Positions 9,975 through 17,137 of a DNA stretch of 64,000 nt are shown in pieces (position 1 is the stretch's first letter; each line of letters begins with the position of its first letter). The notes under the pieces were generated by a model. That model was not told the DNA's origin. It ran no database searches and was given only the letters and a program-made list of their open reading frames with translations. The stretch is from Planctomycetota bacterium (GTDB taxonomy: Bacteria > Planctomycetota > Planctomycetia > Gemmatales > Gemmataceae). Both the position numbers and the translations under genes were made by a program. The DNA lies in assembly GCA_016873225.1 (NCBI GenBank), contig VGXS01000011.1, positions 45,825 through 109,824 of the forward strand, written 5' to 3'.

Positions 9975-11363
9975 ATGCCCGCGCCACCCGAACCCGTTGC
10001 CGACCCGGATACCCTGCGCCGCTGGGATGCCGGGCACCTGTGGCATCCGTTCAGTTCCCCGGAGGCGGATTCCTCCGATCCGATGCCGATCATTGTCGGC
10101 GCCGAGGGTTGCTGGCTCGTTGATATCAACGGCAAGAGGCTTTTGGATGGTGTTTCTTCGCTGTGGTGCAACCTCCATGGGCATCGGGTGCCGGAAATTG
10201 ATGCCGCCATCAGCGGCCAGCTTGCCAAGGTTGCCCATAGCACCCTTCTTGGTGCCTCGCACCCGTCGGCGATCGAGTTGGCGCGTCGCCTTGTGGAGAT
10301 CGCCCCGACGGGATTGACCCGCGTCTTCTTCTCCGACAACGGGGCCACCGCGGTGGAGGCGGCCCTGAAAATGGCGTTCCAGTACCAACTTCAGCGGCCC
10401 GACCCCAAGCCCGGCAAAACACGCTTTCTATCGTTGCGTGGCGCGTATCACGGCGACACGCTTGGCGCCATCGGCATTGGCGACCTCGGGTTGTTCCACG
10501 ACCGTTTCGGCCCCCTGCGCGTGCCGGCGCTTCATGCCTGCCAGCCATCGTGCCACCGTTGTCCTTTGGGCTTGTCCAAACCGGCTTGCGCCATCGCCTG
10601 CGCCGCCGAGGCCGAGAGGTTGATCGCCGGCAACGCCGACAGGCTGGCGGCGGTGGTGGTGGAACCGGGAATGCAGGGCGCCGCCGGAATGATTCCCCTG
10701 CCCGCGGGATATTTGCGCCGGATCCGCGACGCGGCGACGGAGCACGATGTCCTGCTGGTCGCGGATGAGGTCGCCACCGGTTTTCACCGTTGCGGACCGA
10801 TGTTCGCCTGCCAGGAGGAAGGGGTTTCGCCCGACCTGTTGTGCCTGGCCAAGGGGCTGACGGGTGGTTACCTTCCGCTCGCGGCGACGCTGGCGACGGA
10901 AACGATCCATGAGGCGTTCCGGGGGCCGCCGGAGGCCGGCCGGGGCTTCTACCACGGCCATACCTACACCGGAAATCCCCTGGGAGCGGCGGCGGCGCTG
11001 GCCAACCTCGACCTCTTGGCTTCTCCCGGCTTCGCCGCGGAGGTGGCGCGCAAGTCGGCGAAGCTGGGAAGGGGGCTGGACTCCCTGGCCGGCCTTCCCG
11101 GAGTGGCCGGTGTCCGGCACAAGGGGATGATGGCGGGGCTGGACCTGTCGGGGCATGATGGGCAATTTATGTTGCCGGGCGCCGCCGGACGACGGGTTTG
11201 CCGGCTGGCCCGGGAGATGGGCGTGCTCCTGAGGCCGCTGGGAGACACCGTTGTCGTGATGCCGCCCTTGGCCGTGACGGACGACGAGATCGATATCCTG
11301 TGCCAGACACTCGCGGAGTCGATAAGGCGCTTGGCCGCTGAACGCCCCGGGGGCGGGAGTTGA
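9975..11363 (+). CDS. bioA: Adenosylmethionine-8-amino-7-oxononanoate aminotransferase
   Basis: A PLP-dependent transaminase that makes 7,8-diaminopelargonate in biotin synthesis, normally with S-adenosylmethionine as amino donor. Class III aminotransferase features are plain: WHPFSS near the N terminus (the usual BioA start), GVSSLWCNLHGH, VFFSDNGATAVEAALKMA, RGAYHGDTLGA, the aspartate motif VADEVATGFHR, and the PLP lysine in CLAKGLTGGYLPLA. At 462 residues it is slightly longer than the E. coli enzyme (about 430). A Cys-rich patch (CQPSCHRCPLGLSKPAC, residues about 185-201) is in keeping with a known BioA subgroup. bioD follows two bases after its stop. Confidence 0.95.
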   Translation: MPAPPEPVADPDTLRRWDAGHLWHPFSSPEADSSDPMPIIVGAEGCWLVDINGKRLLDGVSSLWCNLHGHRVPEIDAAISGQLAKVAHSTLLGASHPSAIELARRLVEIAPTGLTRVFFSDNGATAVEAALKMAFQYQLQRPDPKPGKTRFLSLRGAYHGDTLGAIGIGDLGLFHDRFGPLRVPALHACQPSCHRCPLGLSKPACAIACAAEAERLIAGNADRLAAVVVEPGMQGAAGMIPLPAGYLRRIRDAATEHDVLLVADEVATGFHRCGPMFACQEEGVSPDLLCLAKGLTGGYLPLAATLATETIHEAFRGPPEAGRGFYHGHTYTGNPLGAAAALANLDLLASPGFAAEVARKSAKLGRGLDSLAGLPGVAGVRHKGMMAGLDLSGHDGQFMLPGAAGRRVCRLAREMGVLLRPLGDTVVVMPPLAVTDDEIDILCQTLAESIRRLAAERPGGGS

Positions 11364-11365
11364 GG

Positions 11366-12037
11366 ATGCGCGGGATATTTGTCCTAGGAACAGACACCGG
11401 AGTCGGAAAGACGGCGGTCGCGTGCGCCATCGTCAGGGCCGCGCGCTCGCGCGGCCTTCGCGTCAGGGCTGTCAAGCCGGTGGCGACGGGATCAGCACCC
11501 GGCCGCCACCCTGATATTCTCGACCTTGCCGAGGCAAGCCATCAGGTGTATACGGAAATCTCATGCTGGGAAGGAATTGCGGCGACGGCCCCCAGCCTCG
11601 CCTCCCGCCTCGAGGACAAGACTCTGGACATCTCTGAAATCGTCTCAAGGATCCGGTCGATGGATTCCGGGGCCCCTTTTTTCGTGGTCGAGGGGGCCGG
11701 TGGCGTCCTGTGCCCGCTGGGCCGGGGCGTGGCTGTCGCCGACCTCGCGGTCGCGCTGGGCCTGCCGTGCGTGCTGGTGGCGCGCCGTTGCCTTGGAACA
11801 CTCAACCACATCCTATTGAGCCTCGAGGCGTGCGCGTCGCGCGGCCTGCGCGTGGCTGGTATCGTGATGAACGCCGTGAAACCGGCGCTCGACCTCGCAT
11901 CGAGTGAGGCCGCCGCGGAAATCAGGCGTTTGTGCGATGCGCCGGTGATCGGCGAGGTGGGCTTCGGCGAGGATCATGGCGCCGCCCTGGCGGAAGTCGC
12001 CTGGGAGAGGCTGGCATCGGAAACGGAAGGGGAATGA
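11366..12037 (+). CDS. bioD: Dethiobiotin synthetase
   Basis: ATP-dependent carboxylation and ring closure of 7,8-diaminopelargonate to dethiobiotin. The P-loop is GTDTGVGKTAV near the N terminus, followed by RAVKPVATG. The second substrate/Mg loop is VEGAGGVLCPL, a standard BioD signature. Length is 223 residues, as expected. ATG 11366 is supported by GGGAG six bases upstream; a TTG at 11360 in the same frame is less likely. It sits directly behind bioA, so biotin synthesis is an operon here; bioB and bioF are not in the window. Confidence 0.95.
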   Translation: MRGIFVLGTDTGVGKTAVACAIVRAARSRGLRVRAVKPVATGSAPGRHPDILDLAEASHQVYTEISCWEGIAATAPSLASRLEDKTLDISEIVSRIRSMDSGAPFFVVEGAGGVLCPLGRGVAVADLAVALGLPCVLVARRCLGTLNHILLSLEACASRGLRVAGIVMNAVKPALDLASSEAAAEIRRLCDAPVIGEVGFGEDHGAALAEVAWERLASETEGE

Positions 12038-12411
12038 TCGCCATGACGACGACACTGGTGGCCTTCAGGTGCGGTTCCTGCCGGACGCCGCAGGCGGTGC
12101 CTCCCGGCCATGGCGGCAAGGCGGCGCGCTGCGGGGCGTGCCTCGCGGCGATCCGCGTCCCGGAAACGGCCATCGAATATATCGTCGATACGCCGGGCGA
12201 GCCATTGGCCGAGCCGCGGCCGTCGCCGGTTCATGAAGACCTTCCGGATCCTGTATCTACAAAGTCTCCCGCCAAGCCCAGGAAATCCGGCGACCTGGCG
12301 TTCCTGATGCTCCTTTGCCTGGCCCCCGCCCTGGTCTCCTCCATGGCCGTGAACATCTACCTGGCTCTCCAATTGAGATCCGTGGCGGCGGTGCGCCAGC
12401 AATATCGTTAA
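12034..12411 (+). CDS. Small zinc-ribbon membrane protein
   Basis: A 125-residue protein of unknown function. Residues 1-40 contain two CxxC knuckles (CGSC and CGAC, about 20 residues apart), forming a probable zinc ribbon. After a low-complexity acidic/proline linker comes one hydrophobic span near the C terminus (FLMLLCLAPALVSSMAVNIY). This zinc-ribbon-plus-one-TM layout is frequent in planctomycete small proteins. ATG 12034 overlaps the bioD stop (ATGA); ATG 12043 with AGGGGA at better spacing is an alternative start. It would be co-transcribed with bioAD, but nothing links it to biotin chemistry. Confidence 0.7.
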   Translation: MIAMTTTLVAFRCGSCRTPQAVPPGHGGKAARCGACLAAIRVPETAIEYIVDTPGEPLAEPRPSPVHEDLPDPVSTKSPAKPRKSGDLAFLMLLCLAPALVSSMAVNIYLALQLRSVAAVRQQYR

Positions 12412-12481
12412 TTTCGTTAGGTTAAATTTGGCTCATCAGGACTATGCGGACTGTCGGTCTACATAATTTCTGTCAACACTC

Positions 12482-12510
12482 TTGCCCTCTAGATTGATCT
12501 GGACTATCAT
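12482..12510 (+). promoter_or_regulatory. Sigma-70-type promoter for the Rrf2 gene
   Basis: TTGCCC (12482-12487, 4/6 to the -35 consensus) and TATCAT (12505-12510, 5/6 to the -10 consensus) are separated by exactly 17 bases. The predicted start near 12517 leaves a 5' leader of about 255 nucleotides before the Rrf2 ATG. Confidence 0.5.
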
Positions 12511-12562
12511 CATCCCTTGGAAGGAGGGATCGGGCGCGCGCGAGCGCGGCCGGTCCCGAGAA

Positions 12563-12597
12563 GAGGCGGGCCGGGGAAGGTCCTGAAAGCCCGCCTC
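12563..12597 (+). promoter_or_regulatory. Leader hairpin upstream of Rrf2 gene
   Basis: GAGGCGGGC (12563-12571) is perfectly repeated inverted at 12589-12597, with a 17-base loop. No T-run follows, so it is not a classical terminator. It could be a regulatory structure or an operator; function unknown. Confidence 0.4.
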
Positions 12598-12771
12598 CTC
12601 CCCGCCCGCACCCGTGCCACGTGCCGGTCGGTCCAAGTTCCAGGAATCGGGAGCCCGTCCCCGGTCCATCCACGGAGGATGGCCGGGCCTATCCTTTCCC
12701 GTTCCCGAGTTTCGACGCATCCATGGCGCGACGGGAAGCCATGCACGCTCGTTTTCGAGGAGTTTGAAATA

Positions 12772-13173
12772 ATGAAGCTGACTCGCGCTTCCAGCTACGC
12801 CATCCACGCCGTCGCCTACATGGCCCAGGTCAAGGAAAAGGACAAGCCCATCGCCTCCCACACCATCGCCAAGGAACGCGGCATTCCCGAGCGCTTCCTG
12901 CTCAAGGTCCTCAAGCCGCTTGTCTCCGAGGGCGTGCTCAAGTCGATCAAGGGCCCCAATGGCGGCTATCGCATGTCCAAGAAGGCCGAGGATGTCAGCC
13001 TTCTCGACATCGTGCAGGCGGTTGACGGCCCGATCCGCGGCCAGGCTCCCCTGAGCGAGGAGAATAAGAAGAATCCCCTCGACACCAAGCTCCAGAGCGT
13101 CTGCAACCTGGCCGCCGAGTCGCTCAAGGCCGCCCTCAAGAAGGTCAAGGTTTCCGAACTGATCAAGCGCTGA
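12772..13173 (+). CDS. Rrf2-family transcriptional regulator
   Basis: A 133-residue winged-helix DNA-binding protein. The N terminus MKLTRASSYAIHAVAYMA and the wing motif KGPNGGYRMSK are classic Rrf2/IscR signatures, with the recognition helix around ERFLLKVLKPL. The region where IscR and NsrR carry three cysteines (residues about 90-110) has only one Cys (SVCNL), so a [2Fe-2S] cluster bound in the usual way is unlikely. ATG 12772 has AGGAG nine bases upstream; the frame is open much further but without coding character. Many family members autoregulate. It has its own promoter and terminator, so it is monocistronic. Confidence 0.9.
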   Translation: MKLTRASSYAIHAVAYMAQVKEKDKPIASHTIAKERGIPERFLLKVLKPLVSEGVLKSIKGPNGGYRMSKKAEDVSLLDIVQAVDGPIRGQAPLSEENKKNPLDTKLQSVCNLAAESLKAALKKVKVSELIKR

Positions 13174-13198
13174 TCGCCATCCCGATTGTGATGCCGGG

Positions 13199-13232
13199 GG
13201 CCGCGGGGAGTTTCCCGCGGCCTTTGTGTTTT
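13199..13232 (+). terminator. Rho-independent terminator after Rrf2 gene
   Basis: A perfect 9-bp GC stem (GGCCGCGGG at 13199-13207 with 13214-13222) with a six-base loop is followed by TTTGTGTTTTC, 26 bases after the stop codon. Confidence 0.85.
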
Positions 13233-13269
13233 CATGACCGCGGGCCCGGGCATCAGGTAGGATTGGATC

Positions 13270-14880
13270 ATGCCTCTCCGCGTGTCGAACATCCGCCTTC
13301 GCTGGGATGAGCCGGAAACCGAGCTTCCCGCCCGCCTGGCCCGCATCCTCGGACTCCGCGCCGAGGACCTCGCCTCGTGGCGGATCCTCCGCAAGAGCCT
13401 CGATGCCCGCGACAAGGGCGCCCTGCAATTCGTCTACGCGGCCGAGGTCTCGCTTCCCGACGCCGAGGCCTTCCTCGCCAGGCGCGCCGACCAAAGGGCC
13501 TGGAAGGACACCCCGGTCGACCTTTACCAGGAACCGCCCTTCATCCTCCCCGAACCGGGCGGGGAGCCGCTGCCCCACAGGCCGGTCATCGTGGGAACGG
13601 GACCCGGCGGCCTGCTGGCCGGCTATGTCCTCGCCGAGAGGGGCTACCGTCCGATCCTGCTCGAGCGCGGCCGCGCGGTGCGCGACCGCATCCGCGATGT
13701 GAAGGACTTCGACTCCGGCGGCGCCTTCCAGCCCGAAAGCAACTACCTGTTCGGCGAGGGAGGCGCGGGAACCTTCAGCGACGGCAAGCTCACCTACAGG
13801 GGCTCGGGGCCCGATGTCAGGCGCGTGCTCGAAATTCTGGCCAGGTGCAACGGGAAGCCTTCCATCCTGTACGAGCAAAGGCCGCACCTGGGCAGCAACC
13901 GGCTTCCCGCCGTGGTCAAGGCGCTCAGGCGGCGCATCGAGGAGTTCGGCGGGGAGGTGCGCCACGGTGTTCTCGTGACCGACCTCGACCTGTCGGGCGG
14001 CCAGGTGCGCGGCGTGGTGACCGATTCCGGGGTCATTCCCGCGTCGGTGGTCCTGCTGGCGATCGGCCACAGCGCCCGCGACACCTTCGCCATGCTTCAT
14101 GCGCGGGGCGTGCCGCTCGAGCCCAAGCCATTCCAGATGGGCGTTCGGATCGAGCAACCCCAGGAGGAGGCCAACCGCCACAAGTACGGCCATTCGCCGT
14201 TGGAGGACCGGCTCGGCCCGGCCGATTACTCCATGGTCGTCAGGGGCAGCCGCGACCTCTTCACCTTCTGCATGTGCGCCGGCGGTTACATCATGCCGAG
14301 CGTCTCGTCACCCGGAGCCTACTGCACCAACGGAATGTCGCTGGCCAACCATGACTCGCCGTTCGCCAACAGCGGGCTCGTGGTGACGATCGAGCCGGGA
14401 GAGTTCGGCAACACCCATCCGCTGGCGGGAATCCGTTTCCAGGAGAAGTGGGAAAAGGCGGCCTACGCCCTGAGCGGCGAGGACTACAAGGCCCCGCTGC
14501 AGCGGGCCGGCGACTTCATGGACGGGAGGCTTTCCGATCCGGTGCCCGAAAGCACCCATCCCCGCGGAGGGGTTCCCGCGCGCATGGAGCAGGTGGTGCC
14601 GCCGCAGGTGGCCGAGGCCCTCCACACCGGGCTGCCGATCATGGACAGGATGTGGCGGGGAAAGCTCATCCCCTCCTCGCACTTGGCCGGCCCCGAGGCC
14701 CGGGGCAGTTCGCCGGTGCGGATTGTCAGGGACTCCGTCACGCGCCAATCGCCGGGACTGGGCGGAATCTACCCGGTGGGCGAGGGCGCGGGATACGCGG
14801 GCGGCATCGTGAGCGCCGGCCTCGATGGATTGCGATCCGCCATGTCTGTGATCGCGATGCACAGGCTGCCCGAGGGCTGA
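13270..14880 (+). CDS. FAD-dependent dehydrogenase (uncharacterised family)
   Basis: A 536-residue flavoprotein of the broad family annotated as uncharacterised FAD-dependent dehydrogenases (COG2509-like). A roughly 95-residue N-terminal domain precedes a Rossmann dinucleotide site (VIVGTGPGGLLAGYVLAERG, then an acidic residue in LLERG). Further markers are SNYLFGEGGAGTFSDGKL, the segment ASVVLLAIGHSARDTF, and a C-terminal FAD contact GIYPVGEGAGYAGGIVSAG. The substrate is unknown. It is followed after 20 bases by the FHA-kinase gene on the same strand and is probably co-transcribed with it. Confidence 0.85.
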   Translation: MPLRVSNIRLRWDEPETELPARLARILGLRAEDLASWRILRKSLDARDKGALQFVYAAEVSLPDAEAFLARRADQRAWKDTPVDLYQEPPFILPEPGGEPLPHRPVIVGTGPGGLLAGYVLAERGYRPILLERGRAVRDRIRDVKDFDSGGAFQPESNYLFGEGGAGTFSDGKLTYRGSGPDVRRVLEILARCNGKPSILYEQRPHLGSNRLPAVVKALRRRIEEFGGEVRHGVLVTDLDLSGGQVRGVVTDSGVIPASVVLLAIGHSARDTFAMLHARGVPLEPKPFQMGVRIEQPQEEANRHKYGHSPLEDRLGPADYSMVVRGSRDLFTFCMCAGGYIMPSVSSPGAYCTNGMSLANHDSPFANSGLVVTIEPGEFGNTHPLAGIRFQEKWEKAAYALSGEDYKAPLQRAGDFMDGRLSDPVPESTHPRGGVPARMEQVVPPQVAEALHTGLPIMDRMWRGKLIPSSHLAGPEARGSSPVRIVRDSVTRQSPGLGGIYPVGEGAGYAGGIVSAGLDGLRSAMSVIAMHRLPEG

Positions 14881-14900
14881 GCGACGGGAAGGAGGGGCTC

Positions 14901-16115
14901 ATGTTCGTCGTCCTTCGCGTCGTCACCGGTCCCCGGCAGGGGGAGGTGTTCCGCCTCGACAGGCGGGAGACCCTCGTCGTGGGCCGCTCGAGGCAGGCCC
15001 ACCTGCGCTTCGCGCATGACGACCCCTATTTCTCCCGCCTGCATTTCCTCGTCGAGGCCCATCCGCCTTCCTGCCGCCTCGTCGACCTCGGAAGCCGCAA
15101 CGGCACGCTGGTGAACGGGCAGAAGGTCGACCAGGCCGACCTCCGCCACGGCGATGTCATCCGCGCCGGGCACACGACGATCCTGGTGGAGGTTGACGCG
15201 CCGGCGAGCGAGGACCAACCCGCCACCTATGCCGATGGCGAGATGTGCCATGTGCCCGAGCCTCCCCCGGGCTACCGCTTCGTCGAGGTGGTCGGCCGCG
15301 GCGGCATGGGCCAGGTGTGGAAGGCGGTGAGGCTATCCGACGGCGCCACCGTGGCGCTCAAGATGCTGCTTCCCGACAAGGCTTACCGCGAGAGGGATGC
15401 CAGCCGGTTCATGCGCGAGGCCGTGATCCTGAAGTCCCTGGACCACCCCAACATCATCCGCGTGCTCGACGCCGGGGAGGACCGCGCCAAGCCGTGGCTG
15501 TGCCTCGAATTCGTCACGGGCTCCGACCTGTCGCGCATCGTCCGCGAGCGCGGCAAGCTCCATTACCGCCGCGGCGTGTCGCTCATGCTCCAGGTGCTTG
15601 ACGCGCTGGCCTACGCGCACGGCAAGGGCATCCTGCACCGCGACCTCAAGCCAGCGAACATCCTGGTGGGAACGGGCCCCCGGGGCGATCACGCCCGGGT
15701 CGCCGACTTCGGGCTGGGACGGGCCATCGAGAACCCGGGGCAGTCGCGGCTCACCCTGGCCGGCAAGGGCGCCGGCACGCCGTGCTACATGTCGCCCGAG
15801 CAGGCGCTCGACCTGGGCCGGGCCAGCCCTCTTTCCGACCAGTACGGCGCCGCGGCCACCCTTTACGCCGTCATCTCGGGCAGGCATTCGCACAGCGCCA
15901 TCGGCGGCGATGTCGAACTGCTGCGCCGCATCATCAACGAACCCGCCAGGCCGATCGCGACATTCCTGCCCGAGATTCCCGAGGGGCTGGCCCGGGCGAT
16001 CCACAAGGCCCTCTCCACCAATCCCGCCGGCCGATTCGAAAGCGCCGCCGCCTTCTCGGAAGCCATCGCGCCGTTCGGCGGGGATGTCGGCGACGCCGCC
16101 GCCACCCGCAGCTAA
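14901..16115 (+). CDS. FHA domain plus Ser/Thr protein kinase
   Basis: A 404-residue signalling protein. Residues about 1-100 form a forkhead-associated domain (VVGRSRQAHLRF, then LVDLGSRNGTLVNGQKV), which binds phosphothreonine peptides. Residues about 130-390 form a Hanks-type kinase: glycine loop GRGGMGQVWKA, Lys in VALKMLL, catalytic loop HRDLKPANI, the DFG motif (ADFGLG), and SPE in place of APE. There is no transmembrane helix, so it is cytoplasmic, unlike many PASTA kinases. ATG 14901 is preceded by AAGGAGGGG; the frame extends upstream only inside the dehydrogenase gene. The FHA domain may recruit autophosphorylated kinase or partners; targets are unknown. Confidence 0.93.
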   Translation: MFVVLRVVTGPRQGEVFRLDRRETLVVGRSRQAHLRFAHDDPYFSRLHFLVEAHPPSCRLVDLGSRNGTLVNGQKVDQADLRHGDVIRAGHTTILVEVDAPASEDQPATYADGEMCHVPEPPPGYRFVEVVGRGGMGQVWKAVRLSDGATVALKMLLPDKAYRERDASRFMREAVILKSLDHPNIIRVLDAGEDRAKPWLCLEFVTGSDLSRIVRERGKLHYRRGVSLMLQVLDALAYAHGKGILHRDLKPANILVGTGPRGDHARVADFGLGRAIENPGQSRLTLAGKGAGTPCYMSPEQALDLGRASPLSDQYGAAATLYAVISGRHSHSAIGGDVELLRRIINEPARPIATFLPEIPEGLARAIHKALSTNPAGRFESAAAFSEAIAPFGGDVGDAAATRS

Positions 16116-16127
16116 GACTCCGGGCGA

Positions 16128-16907
16128 TCAGTCGAGTGGCTGAACCTTGAGCGACTTGATCAGCAGCTCGGCGCCCTCGGACTGGAACTGGATCTTGCCC
16201 TTGGTGGTCTTGAGACCCTTGGCGGCCGACATTTCCGTGCCATTGAGGGTGATGACGACCGAGTCGCCCTTGCACACGCACACGATGGTGTTGAACTGGC
16301 CGGGAGGAAGTTCAGGGTCGTTCTTTCCCTTGAAGCCGAGGGTGTTGGCCCAGGCCGGGTCCTTGCCGGGCCAAAGCAGGCGGCCGCCCGGCGTGAAGGT
16401 TTTTTCTGGCGCCCCCGGCTTGTAATAGAGGCCCTTCTTGCCGCCCGCGGGGCGCTCCTCGCAGGGCGCCAGGAAGGTGTAGCTGGCATCCTTGCCCAGG
16501 ATCGAGATGTCGCCGGTGCCTCCCTCGATCATGTTGCACTGCAGTCCGTTCATCCATGACTCGGCATAGACGCCGTCGGCGCCGGTGGCATGGAGGATCA
16601 GGCCGGAGTCGCGAGCGGTTTTCTCGCGTGGCGGGAAGACCTTGCCTCCCCAGGCGTAGACGAGGGTGAGTTTGTAGTTGGAAAATTCTTTTTCGGTGGT
16701 GAGGGCGCCCCATTCCTCGCCGGAAATGCGCAGATTGCCATCCTTGACGCCGAAGACCCCTTTGGGATCGGATCCCTTGCCCCGACCCTTCACATAGCCG
16801 TACCAGCCGGTCATGTCCTTGCCATTGACAAGTTCGACGGGTTCGGCGGCCTTGGCTCCCAGAACGGCCAATCCTGCAACCAGAATGCCCAGTGCAAATG
16901 CGCGCAT
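16128..16907 (-). CDS. DUF1080 secreted protein
   Basis: A 259-residue member of the DUF1080 (3-keto-disaccharide hydrolase-like) family. The signal peptide is MRAFALGILVAGLAVLGAKA. The family opening VELVNGKDMTGWYGY follows directly, then a strand with FSNYKLTLVYAWG, SGLILHATGADG, the conserved NGLQCNMIEGGTGDI and the closing strand LLIKSLKVQPLD. ATG 16907 has GGAG nine bases upstream; a longer frame to 16994 adds no signal. The gene converges on the kinase gene (12 bases between stops). Confidence 0.88.
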   Translation of the reverse strand: MRAFALGILVAGLAVLGAKAAEPVELVNGKDMTGWYGYVKGRGKGSDPKGVFGVKDGNLRISGEEWGALTTEKEFSNYKLTLVYAWGGKVFPPREKTARDSGLILHATGADGVYAESWMNGLQCNMIEGGTGDISILGKDASYTFLAPCEERPAGGKKGLYYKPGAPEKTFTPGGRLLWPGKDPAWANTLGFKGKNDPELPPGQFNTIVCVCKGDSVVITLNGTEMSAAKGLKTTKGKIQFQSEGAELLIKSLKVQPLD

Positions 16908-17137
16908 CGCGTTGGCTCCATGAGTTGGAAAGAAGAAAGCGTTGTACCCGAACGGCGGGCCTTCAGCCAGCGCCCCGGTCGTTGCCGCCCGCAAGGTCAG
17001 CCGGGATGGGGCCTTTGGTTGGCCCGAAGCGGGGCATCCCCCCGTTTCCCCAACTCTTCCGAACCCTTAGACTAAGGAATACCCGATGGGCGCGCCGGGT
17101 GGCGCGGCATGAGCGGTAGCGCGACAAGGAACGACCG

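Larger units (their letters stand above)
12412..12771 (+). other. Gene-free region: promoter and long leader of the Rrf2 gene
   Basis: The 360 bases between the zinc-ribbon gene and the Rrf2 gene hold no convincing gene. The first 90 bases are relatively AT-rich and contain the promoter at 12482-12510. The following 255 bases are very GC-rich and can fold into hairpins, including the inverted repeat at 12563-12597. The frame of the Rrf2 gene stays open upstream to 12517, but that part encodes an Arg/Pro-rich composition unlike a protein. Confidence 0.6.

Noticed and set aside
12442..14193. A 583-codon minus frame across the Rrf2 and FAD dehydrogenase genes
   Set aside because: It has no recognisable domain, spans a terminator and promoter, and opposes two well-supported genes.
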